DNA of 64,000 nt from Candidatus Enterococcus moelleringii (lineage in GTDB: Bacteria; Bacillota; Bacilli; Lactobacillales; Enterococcaceae), in NCBI RefSeq assembly GCF_017377575.1, contig NZ_JAFREM010000010.1, positions 1-64,000 on the forward strand, read 5' to 3'. The notes below the pieces were generated by a model, which had not been told where the DNA came from, did no database searches, and saw nothing but the letters and a program-made list of their open reading frames with translations. Position numbers and translations under genes: made by a program. Below are positions 23,708-31,632 of this stretch, piece after piece. Each line of letters starts with the position of its first letter. The first letter of the stretch is position 1.

Positions 23708-26221
23708 CTAGAATACTTGTTCCGTCCGGGCAATAATATCTTCTTGAATTGATTTATCCAGTGAAACAAAGTGTGCACTGTAGCCGGCTACCCGAACCAC
23801 CAAGTTTTTGTATTTGTCTGGATTCTTTTGAGCATCTACCAGTTTTTCACGACTGATTACGTTAAATTGTACGTGCATGCCTTTTTGTTCAAAGTAACCG
23901 CGAACCAACGCTGACAAGTTGTTCAAGCCTTCTTCACCCTGCAAAGCAGATGGATGGAATTTTTGGTTCAGCAAAGTACCATTTGAAGCAATGTGGTGAT
24001 CCAATTTCGCTACTGAATTCATAGCAGCTGTCGGGCCATTTTGGTCGCGACCAGAAGTTGGTGATACCCCATCAGCTAAAGGTTCGCCTTCATAACGTCC
24101 ATCCGCCGAAGCTTTGGTTTCCATTCCGCAAGAAACGTTGGCAGAAACTGGGTACAAGCCTGGTTGGAAGGTGCCCCCACGTGGGTTAGTATATTTTTGG
24201 ACTTCTTCACAATAAATCAAAGCCACTTCGCGAACGATATCATCGACTTCATCGATGTCATTCCCAAATTTTGGTGCGCCGTTGATTAACAATTGACGAA
24301 TGTATTCGCCGTCTTTGTTCGTCGCTGCAGCTGCAACCGGTGTTGGATTTTGTTGTTCTGCTAATAGATCCTTCAACAGATCCACCAATTTTTCGCTAGT
24401 CAGGTTGGTCAAATCAACATTGGTTAATTTATCAGCTGGCGCAGCTTGACTGATGGACGCACCTTTGCCAAAGTTGCTGTCTAAAACTTGTTTTAATTCT
24501 GGTAAAGTCAGCTTGCCTTCTTCAAAGACCACTTTCTTGATCGCCATCAATGAATCCCCAGCGTTGGCAATCCCAACCCCTTGAGGTCCAGTGAAGTTGT
24601 AATGTGCGCCGCCTTCTTGCAATGATTTGCCTTTTTTAATACAGCAATCTACCATTGAAGATAAGAAAGGCAATGGTGTTCTTTGGCCGTGAGCCACATC
24701 CACTGAGTTATCGGCATTGATTAACAGCTTAACGAAATATTCCATTTGTTTTTTGAAGGCTGCTTCCAGTTGTTCGTAGCTGGTATAAGAAGCGGCATCG
24801 CCGGTTTGCAAACCAACTTTTTTGCCGTCTGCGTAGCCGTTGTTCAAAGTAAGTTCCAATACTTTTGGAATGTTGAAGAACGCTGCATCATGCCAGCCTT
24901 CGGTTTTTCCGCCTACTTGCGGTTCCACACAGCCGATAATGCCGTAATCCCGCGCATCTTGTAAGCTGATGCCGCGATTTTCCAACGCTGGAATGATTAC
25001 TTCATCGCTGTAGTATGCTGGCATCCCTAAGCCCATGCGAGAAACATCGCCGGCTTTATGCAGCAGCGCTTCTGGCGTTTTATTCCAAACGCGAATCGAA
25101 AGTGATGGCTGCGGTAATTTGGTATGAGCAGTTGCTTCTAAACAAGCGAATGACAATGGATTGGTGGCATCAATTCCGCGGCCGTTTTGTCCACCAACAA
25201 TTAAGTTTTGGAACATTGGGTAACCACCAAAGGCTTTAGTTGAGCCTTCATCACGAATTTTGTTGACGTCATTGAATTTCACCCATAGGCAATCCAATAA
25301 TTCTTGAGCGCAATCTTCGGAAATACGTCCACCTTCCACGTCTTTTTTGTAGAATGGGTAAACATATTGGTCAAAACGCATTGGTGAAATTGAATGACCG
25401 TTAGATTCAATTTGAATTACCGCTTGAATAATCCAGAAGGACTGCAGGGCTTCATAGAAACTTTCTGCTGGGTATTCTGGTACGCGACGCAGATTTTCGG
25501 AAATTTTAGCTAATTCGTTTTTGCGTTGGCTGTCGCTAGTCCGGTTCGCTTCTTCAGCAGCCAAACTTGCTAAACGATTGGCATAATTAATTACCGCATT
25601 TGTCGAAATAATCACGGCTTCCAAGAAATGTGATTTAGTCACGGCTTCTGGATCGCCATAGTCTAAGGAATCTAATTCTTGTTGTGCTTCATCTTTGATG
25701 CCCTTCAAGCCGATTTCCAATACTTTGCCGTAGTCCACCGAAATATGACCCACGCCGTTAAAGTAGTAATTACCAACTGTGAACACGCCAGCATTCATAG
25801 CATCTTTGGTTTCTGGGAACATTAATTCAGTCGCTAATTCGTTAGTGGTGCGGCCTTTCCAATATTTGAAGGCTTCGGAAAGCTCCCGTTTTACTTCTTC
25901 AGAAATTCTGAACAAGTCGCCGGTTCTTTTTTCGATGCGATCAAATTCATCCTCTAACCATTGATTCGAAAACTCAGGGAAAATTTGCGTTCCCCGCGGT
26001 GATTTGGTTAAGTTTCCGACAATTAACTCGTCAGGGCGAATCACTAAACTCATGTTGCCGAGAATTTTTTCCAAGGCTTTTGCGCGACGGATAATTACTG
26101 GTTGGTTTTCGGTTTCTTTATAAGATTCTGTAATCAATAGCACCCTTTCAGACTCAATTCTTGGGTCCACCGAATACAAATCATCAATTAACTTATCAAT
26201 ACGTTTACTTTTTTCTACCAT
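23708..26221 (-). CDS. Glycyl radical diol dehydratase (propanediol/glycerol type)
   Basis: 837 residues. The catalytic thiyl cysteine is Cys431 in IIGCVEPQ with Glu433; the glycyl radical site is Gly813 in RVAGYSAHF. Residues Asn151 and His159 (NYYFNGVGH), Ser277 (NGHS), His444 and Asp445 (EGWHDAAFFN) correspond in spacing to the substrate residues of B12-independent glycerol dehydratase (N156, H164, S282, D447). Choline lyase has Tyr, Asp, Thr and Tyr at the equivalent places. The expected reaction is 1,2-propanediol to propanal or glycerol to 3-hydroxypropanal. Relative to the 787-residue glycerol dehydratase it has about 50 extra residues at 587-637, including an amphipathic helix (SEKLVDLLKDLLAEQ) and a Pro/Ala linker. 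AGAGGAG precedes the ATG. Confidence 0.9.
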   Translation of the reverse strand: MVEKSKRIDKLIDDLYSVDPRIESERVLLITESYKETENQPVIIRRAKALEKILGNMSLVIRPDELIVGNLTKSPRGTQIFPEFSNQWLEDEFDRIEKRTGDLFRISEEVKRELSEAFKYWKGRTTNELATELMFPETKDAMNAGVFTVGNYYFNGVGHISVDYGKVLEIGLKGIKDEAQQELDSLDYGDPEAVTKSHFLEAVIISTNAVINYANRLASLAAEEANRTSDSQRKNELAKISENLRRVPEYPAESFYEALQSFWIIQAVIQIESNGHSISPMRFDQYVYPFYKKDVEGGRISEDCAQELLDCLWVKFNDVNKIRDEGSTKAFGGYPMFQNLIVGGQNGRGIDATNPLSFACLEATAHTKLPQPSLSIRVWNKTPEALLHKAGDVSRMGLGMPAYYSDEVIIPALENRGISLQDARDYGIIGCVEPQVGGKTEGWHDAAFFNIPKVLELTLNNGYADGKKVGLQTGDAASYTSYEQLEAAFKKQMEYFVKLLINADNSVDVAHGQRTPLPFLSSMVDCCIKKGKSLQEGGAHYNFTGPQGVGIANAGDSLMAIKKVVFEEGKLTLPELKQVLDSNFGKGASISQAAPADKLTNVDLTNLTSEKLVDLLKDLLAEQQNPTPVAAAATNKDGEYIRQLLINGAPKFGNDIDEVDDIVREVALIYCEEVQKYTNPRGGTFQPGLYPVSANVSCGMETKASADGRYEGEPLADGVSPTSGRDQNGPTAAMNSVAKLDHHIASNGTLLNQKFHPSALQGEEGLNNLSALVRGYFEQKGMHVQFNVISREKLVDAQKNPDKYKNLVVRVAGYSAHFVSLDKSIQEDIIARTEQVF

Positions 26222-26248
26222 TTTAAAACTCCTCTCAATTTTCAGTAT

Positions 26249-27364
26249 CTACTTCTTGGTATATAGAGATAGATAGATTTCCTTTAGTGCTTCCTCCGTT
26301 ACTGCGCGTGGATTGGTTTTCGTGCAGTCGTCCTGTAAAGCAAAGGCCGCGATGGTTTCACCCGCCTGCTGATAAACCGACTCAGAAATTCCAAAGCAGC
26401 TAAAGCTCTTTTCCATCTCTAAGGCTTCATTTAATAATTCAATTGCTAAAATCAAATTGGCTGTGCCTTCTTCGGTTGTAGCCGCCGGCAAACCTAAAAG
26501 CTTAGCTAGCCGACAATATTTCTGACCATTTTCTGATTGGGCATTGTAGGCAATCACCGCTGGCAAAAGCAGCGCATTGATACGACCATGGGGCAAATGA
26601 TGAATCCCGCCAATCGCGTGGGCCAAGCTGTGATTGATCCCTAAGGAACTGTTGGTAAAGGCCATACCCGCTAAGGCTGAGGCCTCGTGCATTTTTTGTC
26701 GCGCCGATAAGTTATCCGGATGCTGAAAAACTTCGATCAGTTTTTCAAAAACCAGCTGCACCGTTTTTTCGGCTAAGGCATCGGTGAAGGTACTGGCATT
26801 GGTTGAAACATAGGCTTCCAGGGCATGGGTCAGTACGTCCATCCCGGTATCGGCCGTAATTTTAGCCGGTACGGTTTTCACCAAATCAACATCCAAAATC
26901 GCTACCTCTGGCACTAGCCGTTGATCAACATAGGGCTTTTTATCGTTACTGTTAGTAATCACCGTAAAGGATGTTACCTCGCTGCCGGTTCCGCTGGTTG
27001 ACGGAATCGCGATGAAATCCGGCTTTTGATAAGCGGCAGACAATTTGTAGTTGGCTAAAATCATACCCTTAGCTGCATCAATCGCTGAACCGCCGCCGAT
27101 GGCAATCAGGCAGTCCGGTTGAAATTGATTCATCTGCCAAACTCCTTCACCGATCGTTTCTACTGTGGGATCCGGTGTGATGGCATCAAAGAGTAAAAAG
27201 GCTTTATCGGTTTGATGGAACTGTGAACTGATCTGATCGACAAATCCCAGCTGCACCATCATCGGGTCCGCCACAATCATGGCCCGTTGATAAGGGCTTT
27301 GACTGAAATACTCCCTTAGCGACGTATCAAAAATGACCTTTGAGGCAATCGTAAAATCTTTCAT
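26249..27364 (-). CDS. Iron-containing alcohol dehydrogenase
   Basis: 371-residue group III alcohol dehydrogenase (PduQ/EutG-like). It reduces the aldehyde made by the dehydratase to the alcohol while oxidising NADH, which recycles NAD for the acylating aldehyde dehydrogenase. NAD-binding loop IAIGGGSAIDAAKG, SGTGSEVTSF, and the metal-binding histidines in NHSLAHAIGGIHHLPHGR are intact. AGGAGT precedes the ATG. It sits between the aldehyde dehydrogenase and the glycyl radical enzyme. Confidence 0.92.
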   Translation of the reverse strand: MKDFTIASKVIFDTSLREYFSQSPYQRAMIVADPMMVQLGFVDQISSQFHQTDKAFLLFDAITPDPTVETIGEGVWQMNQFQPDCLIAIGGGSAIDAAKGMILANYKLSAAYQKPDFIAIPSTSGTGSEVTSFTVITNSNDKKPYVDQRLVPEVAILDVDLVKTVPAKITADTGMDVLTHALEAYVSTNASTFTDALAEKTVQLVFEKLIEVFQHPDNLSARQKMHEASALAGMAFTNSSLGINHSLAHAIGGIHHLPHGRINALLLPAVIAYNAQSENGQKYCRLAKLLGLPAATTEEGTANLILAIELLNEALEMEKSFSCFGISESVYQQAGETIAAFALQDDCTKTNPRAVTEEALKEIYLSLYTKK

Positions 27365-27377
27365 TCTTGACTCCTTT

Positions 27378-28862
27378 CTAAGAAGTTTCAGACAGTTTCT
27401 TCAAGGCTGCTTCAATTAATTTACGCACATCGTTGTCCGAAATATCCACGGTGCTTGCGCCGATAGAAATCGCTGCTTGAGCTGTATCCTCTGAGCCTCG
27501 CAAACTTTCCATCGATTTCACGCCGTAAGCGGCTTTTCTAATGTTGATTAAATGAAGCGGCGTGATGTTATCCGAGGTTGAGCTGCCACCTACTGCGCCA
27601 CAGCCTAAAGTTAAAGCCGGTTCAAGATTGGTGGTGCCGCCGATTCCTCCCAACGCACCAGGTGTGTTGATCAACATTCTAGAAACGGGTTTATGCAAAG
27701 CAAATTCTTTAATGACCTCTTCGTCTTGGGAATGGATACATAAGGTATGCCCTCTGCCTTCCACATTTAGCAATTCAATCGAACGGTTGCAGGCATCCAG
27801 CCAATTTTCTTCAATGTAAAAGGCAATCACTGGGCAAAGCTTTTCTTTGCAGTAAGGATTGCTTGGTGCTACCGTTTCTTGCGGTGAGACTAAAATCGTC
27901 GTATTCTCAGGAACAATAATATCGGCCATCTTCGCCACCTGAACCGCCGTTTTCCCAACAATCTGCGGATTCATCGTCCCGTTGCCGCGTAAAATGAAAC
28001 CGGCTAATTTGTCGCTTTCAGATTCAGAAAGGAAATAAGCTTGGTGCTTCTTCAATTCAACAATCACTTGTTCTGCGATCACTCGCTCTACCACAATTGA
28101 TTGCTCCGACGCACAAATCACGCCGTTATCAAAAGTTTTACTGGCAATAATATCAGCAACGGCTTGTTCCACATTGGCTGTTCGTTCGATGAAGGCTGGA
28201 CCATTTCCCGGACCCACACCAATGGCCGGATTGCCGGAACTGTACGCCGCCCGAACCATTGCTTCGCCGCCGGTTGCTAGAATCAAGGCGGTGTCGCGAT
28301 GCTTCATCAGCTCTTCGGTGCCTTTGGCAGTTAAAGTCGTTAGCGCACCGATAATTCCATTAGGCGCTCCCGCTTCTGAAGCTGCTTGACGCAAAATTTT
28401 GACCGTTTCTAAAATCGCATTTTTCGCCCCGGGATGAGGTGAAATGACAATGCCGTTGCCGGCTTTGACCGCGATTAAGGCTTTGTAGATGGTGGTGGAG
28501 GTTGGATTCGTTGAGGGAATCAACCCGGCGATTACGCCCATCGGTACCGCCACATCCATGATCCGTTTGTCCTTGTCATCTTTCAAAATTCCAACGGTCT
28601 TCAGATCCTTAATACTGGACCAAACCACGTCGCTAGCAAATTTATTTTTTAAGGTTTTGTCTGTCACATTGCCAAAGCCGGTTTCTTCGTTGGCTAGCTT
28701 GGCTAGGTAAGCCGCATTTTCGCTGGTCTTCTTAACCATCGCTTCCACGATGGCGTCGATTTGCTCCTGCGACATTTCAGCTAATTTCTTTTGGGCCTTT
28801 TTAGCGGCTTCGATCACGAATCTTGCTTCTTGGATCGATTGTAAATCTTTATCGTATTCCAC
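27378..28862 (-). CDS. CoA-acylating aldehyde dehydrogenase (PduP/EutE type)
   Basis: 494 residues. It converts the short-chain aldehyde plus CoA and NAD to acyl-CoA inside the compartment. The catalytic cysteine is in DNGVICASEQS. LIPSTNPTSTTIYK, GVGPGNGPAFI and GALGGIGGTTNLEPA are typical. The N-terminal helix (LQSIQEARFVIEAAKKAQ) is the kind known to target such enzymes into microcompartments. The start is GTG, sharing one base with the stop of the upstream flavoprotein gene (TAGTG), so translation is coupled. Propanal is the likely substrate; acetaldehyde is possible. Confidence 0.93.
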   Translation of the reverse strand: MEYDKDLQSIQEARFVIEAAKKAQKKLAEMSQEQIDAIVEAMVKKTSENAAYLAKLANEETGFGNVTDKTLKNKFASDVVWSSIKDLKTVGILKDDKDKRIMDVAVPMGVIAGLIPSTNPTSTTIYKALIAVKAGNGIVISPHPGAKNAILETVKILRQAASEAGAPNGIIGALTTLTAKGTEELMKHRDTALILATGGEAMVRAAYSSGNPAIGVGPGNGPAFIERTANVEQAVADIIASKTFDNGVICASEQSIVVERVIAEQVIVELKKHQAYFLSESESDKLAGFILRGNGTMNPQIVGKTAVQVAKMADIIVPENTTILVSPQETVAPSNPYCKEKLCPVIAFYIEENWLDACNRSIELLNVEGRGHTLCIHSQDEEVIKEFALHKPVSRMLINTPGALGGIGGTTNLEPALTLGCGAVGGSSTSDNITPLHLINIRKAAYGVKSMESLRGSEDTAQAAISIGASTVDISDNDVRKLIEAALKKLSETS

Positions 28863-29596
28863 TAGTTATGTCTCCCTTCTCCTTGATGCTCGTTAAGAAA
28901 TTCTCGTGCTAAGTCCGTCATTTTTTGAGAAGAACTTAAGTAAGCTAGCGGGTCTTGCTTTACATCCTTCAAGGTTAAAACTTTGGTTGAGGAATGTACT
29001 TGCGGTGTTTCCATTTGTTTGATTATTCGGCTCTTTTTAGTAATAAAATCTTCAAAGGCTTCCTTCCAGTCTTGCAAGGTCAGGCTTTGGACACCCAGCG
29101 TCTTCAGCTTGGCTTCATGATCATAGTAAAGCTGCTGCATCGCTGGATTTTGATTGATTTCTCGAAAGGCAGCAAATTCATTGTCGGTCAGCCAGCAGTG
29201 ATTTGCGGCCATGACCGGCTTTGCCATCAGCAATCCTTGATTCACCAAGGTAAGCGGCAAATTATCAGCAACGCCTAAGGCCAGCTTGGCTAGACTATTG
29301 CGGGTCAAGTAGGGAATTAAAATCAAGTCTACCTGAGCTAAATCCGCCAGCACAGTTGCATCAGCTGTTTGAATTAACCCACCTAGCTGCTCCCATTTCG
29401 AGGAATCGAAAAATTCTTGGTAGGCCTTGGAAAATACAAACTGGTACTGACAGTGACTTTGGTGCTTCTCCAATAAAGAAAAGATATGCTCTTCCTTTTG
29501 ATTGCTGCCAAATCCCACCACCAACACGTGATACTGTCTTTCCGTCAATTCAGCCAATACTTTCTTCAGCAAAAGCTCTAATTCTTCGGCATTCAT
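28862..29596 (-). CDS. Flavoprotein (phosphopantothenoylcysteine decarboxylase-like) of the BMC locus
   Basis: 244-residue protein of the flavoprotein kind found in many microcompartment loci. VLVVGFGSNQ is the N-terminal nucleotide-binding strand-loop; DLILIPYLTRNSLAKLALGVADN and LVNQGLLMAKPVMAANH are the FMN-contacting regions of the family. The ATG at 29596 is preceded by GAGGTGA; the frame extends 36 bases more into pduL. It is between pduL and the aldehyde dehydrogenase. Its job in microcompartments is not established; an electron-transfer or flavin role is inferred. Confidence 0.75.
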   Translation of the reverse strand: MNAEELELLLKKVLAELTERQYHVLVVGFGSNQKEEHIFSLLEKHQSHCQYQFVFSKAYQEFFDSSKWEQLGGLIQTADATVLADLAQVDLILIPYLTRNSLAKLALGVADNLPLTLVNQGLLMAKPVMAANHCWLTDNEFAAFREINQNPAMQQLYYDHEAKLKTLGVQSLTLQDWKEAFEDFITKKSRIIKQMETPQVHSSTKVLTLKDVKQDPLAYLSSSQKMTDLAREFLNEHQGEGRHN

Positions 29597-29606
29597 CGGC
29601 CTCACC

Positions 29607-30275
29607 TCAATTATCTTTGACGATTTCGACAAAGGTATTTTTATTGGCTAATCCGGCCGCATTCGCTTCATCAGTGTCAAGATGACATTCCAGTCGGTAG
29701 CGATCGCTGATTCGCACAAGCGTGTTGTAAAAAACTGCTTGGCGTTCACCGACTGTCTTGATCGCCACGGCATCCCCTTGAACAACCTCAAAACGTTGTG
29801 CATCTTCTGGGGTCATGTGAATGTGGCGTTTGGCGATAATCACGTTTTGTTTCAGCTGAACCGAGCCTATAGGTCCCACAATTAAAGCCGAACCGGCATT
29901 GGTTAAATCTCCAGATTCATTGGTGGGAGCCTTGATGCCTAACTGGAAGGAATCCGAACGGGAGATTTCCAGCTGCGATTCGCTGCGAACCGGACCTAAC
30001 ACCCGAACGTTGTGAATCGTACCTTTAAGACCCACCACGGTAACCGTCTGCGCTGCCGCAAATTGCCCAGGCTGCGACAAATAGTTTTTACGAGTCAGCT
30101 CAAAGCCTTTTCCAAACAACGTCTCAAGATCCTGCTGACAAAGATGAATATGCCGATTAGAAATCCCCACGGGAATCTTCTTTTCTGCCGACTGTTCCTG
30201 CTTCTGGTTTATCTGACTCAACAGCTGCTGGGCAACTGCTAGTAATTGTTCATCAGAAAATTTCGTGCGATTCAT
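29607..30275 (-). CDS. pduL: Phosphate acyltransferase PduL
   Basis: 222 residues. It exchanges CoA on acyl-CoA for phosphate, releasing CoA inside the compartment. The two PduL half-domains carry zinc-ligand motifs SNRHIHL and AKRHIHM; VRVLGPVRSESQLEISRSD is conserved. Residues about 6-25 (FSDEQLLAVAQQLLSQI) form an amphipathic helix before a Gln/Glu linker, as expected of an encapsulation peptide. No propionate or acetate kinase follows, so the acyl phosphate is presumably used by a kinase encoded elsewhere. Confidence 0.94.
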   Translation of the reverse strand: MNRTKFSDEQLLAVAQQLLSQINQKQEQSAEKKIPVGISNRHIHLCQQDLETLFGKGFELTRKNYLSQPGQFAAAQTVTVVGLKGTIHNVRVLGPVRSESQLEISRSDSFQLGIKAPTNESGDLTNAGSALIVGPIGSVQLKQNVIIAKRHIHMTPEDAQRFEVVQGDAVAIKTVGERQAVFYNTLVRISDRYRLECHLDTDEANAAGLANKNTFVEIVKDN

Positions 30276-30291
30276 CTATTTTCGCCCCTGT

Positions 30292-31071
30292 CTAATATAG
30301 AGTAGGTGTAGATGAAGAAGGAGCATCTCCGCCCAGTGCTTCCAGTGAAGCCAAACCAACTTCTTGTGCACTAAGCAATGCTTGCTTCACAGCGCCAGAG
30401 TCGCCAGTAATGGTAACAATAATTTCATTCGAGCGAGCCGTTCCGCTGTTAGGACTTGCAAAGGTAACGATGGAAACGTTGGCTGTCTTCACCGCTGTAT
30501 CGGCCATTAGCAAACCAATCGCAGCCGGTGCACCAACAATAATCCCAAATGATTTTCCAACCGGTGCGGTAAAGCCCATTTCCAAGGCTTGACTTGCCCG
30601 TGCGGTATAATGCAATTCAATATGTCCAGCGTCATTGCCGTACACATTGCCAAAGTTTTTCTCAACGGCTGACAACGTAATTTCAACTGCTCGACGTGCA
30701 TCAGACACATCTTCTGCTGCAAAGATAATGGTAGCTCCATGTCCAGCACCGCCCTTTGTATCCCGAGCCATTTCGATTTTAACGATTTCAGTATTTGTCG
30801 CTTTCACTGCTTCATCGGCGGACATGATATGCGGCGCGCCGCCGGTACGGGCACTTAAGAACCCAATCGAGCGATATTTACGATCCAAGCCTAAATGTTC
30901 ATGCAGCTGAGGATCAATATTGGCGATCACCATGCCGATGGTATCTCCCATAGCTGTTCCCACAAATTCAGTTAAATGGACTTCTCTGCTGGTTCTTGCT
31001 GGCGCCGAGTTGGTATTGTTTACCCGTTTCTGCGCTTCAGATAGTACTCTTTCTAGTAATTCTTCGTTCAT
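30292..31071 (-). CDS. BMC-T trimeric shell protein (PduB type)
   Basis: 259 residues with two tandem BMC domains forming trimeric pseudo-hexameric tiles with a gated pore. The N-terminal amphipathic helix (MNEELLERVLSEAQKRV) resembles the PduB N terminus that ties shell to cargo. FVGTAMGDTIGMVIANID and GKSFGIIVGAPAAIGLLMAD are typical of PduB/EutL tandem domains. AGGAGG precedes the ATG. Confidence 0.92.
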   Translation of the reverse strand: MNEELLERVLSEAQKRVNNTNSAPARTSREVHLTEFVGTAMGDTIGMVIANIDPQLHEHLGLDRKYRSIGFLSARTGGAPHIMSADEAVKATNTEIVKIEMARDTKGGAGHGATIIFAAEDVSDARRAVEITLSAVEKNFGNVYGNDAGHIELHYTARASQALEMGFTAPVGKSFGIIVGAPAAIGLLMADTAVKTANVSIVTFASPNSGTARSNEIIVTITGDSGAVKQALLSAQEVGLASLEALGGDAPSSSTPTLY

Positions 31072-31122
31072 TGTATTTCCTCCTATTATTTTGTATTAAG
31101 TTGGACTGTCATCCTAAACTGA

Positions 31123-31398
31123 TTATTTTGGCAAGATAACTGATTCGATATCTGAATGTGGTCTAGGGATTACATGCGTAGACACGACTTCACCCACTCC
31201 GTTTGCCGCAGATGCTCCAGCATCAACCGCCGCCTTGACTGCCCCGACGTCTCCTCTAACAAGCATAGTGACTAATCCTGATCCAATTTTTTCTGATCCC
31301 ACCAGCTGCACATTGGCTGCCTTAACCATTGCATCCGCGGCTTCAACCGATGCGATAAATCCCCGCGTTTCGATCATTCCTAAAGCTTCCTGACCCAT
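31123..31398 (-). CDS. BMC-H hexameric shell protein, first gene of the operon
   Basis: 91 residues, PduA/EutM type: [20 protein letters not shown], pore loop [17 protein letters not shown] terminus [20 protein letters not shown] precedes the ATG. It opens the operon, facing the divergent PocR-domain kinase, and is nearly the twin of the BMC-H at 18428-18700. Confidence 0.95.
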   Translation of the reverse strand: MGQEALGMIETRGFIASVEAADAMVKAANVQLVGSEKIGSGLVTMLVRGDVGAVKAAVDAGASAANGVGEVVSTHVIPRPHSDIESVILPK

Positions 31399-31444
31399 AA
31401 TGTACCCTCCTATAGCGTTTTTTATTCACAAGTAAATTTTAACG

Positions 31445-31458
31445 AGAAAACGTTTCCT
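31445..31458. promoter_or_regulatory. Catabolite-responsive element (cre) candidate
   Basis: AGAAAACGTTTCCT fits the CcpA cre pattern (around AAACGTTT). It lies between the presumed activator site and the BMC-H start, where CcpA binding would block transcription when preferred sugars are present. Confidence 0.65.
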
Positions 31459-31467
31459 TTTATTTGC

Positions 31468-31497
31468 TGGAGACGACCAATTATTGGCGGCAGATGA
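31468..31497 (-). promoter_or_regulatory. Possible response-regulator direct repeats
   Basis: TGGAGACGA at 31468-31476 and GGCAGATGA at 31489-31497 are imperfect direct repeats (6 of 9 identical) 21 bases apart, two helical turns, as AraC-type activators often bind. The palindrome CCAATTATTGG (31477-31487) lies between them. They sit upstream of the microcompartment operon, which lacks a good -35. Confidence 0.35.
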
Positions 31498-31585
31498 CTA
31501 GCAAAAATATAACTATTTTGACTTTATATAATAGAAATGACCTGCCCATGAACCTTCCCAAGTCATACATTTCATTAAATAAATT

Positions 31586-31594
31586 TGATATAAT
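31586..31594 (+). promoter_or_regulatory. Extended -10 promoter of the PocR kinase gene
   Basis: TGATATAAT is a consensus extended -10 with no clear -35, about 40 bases before the ATG at 31633; GGGGAGG precedes that start. Confidence 0.6.
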
Positions 31595-31632
31595 GAAGGA
31601 AATCGTGCAAATGTATTCTGGGGAGGATAACT

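Noticed and set aside
23708-26221. Choline trimethylamine-lyase (CutC) identity
   Set aside because: Catalytic Cys, Glu and Gly are shared by the family, but the substrate-site positions carry the Asn, His, Ser and Asp of diol dehydratases.
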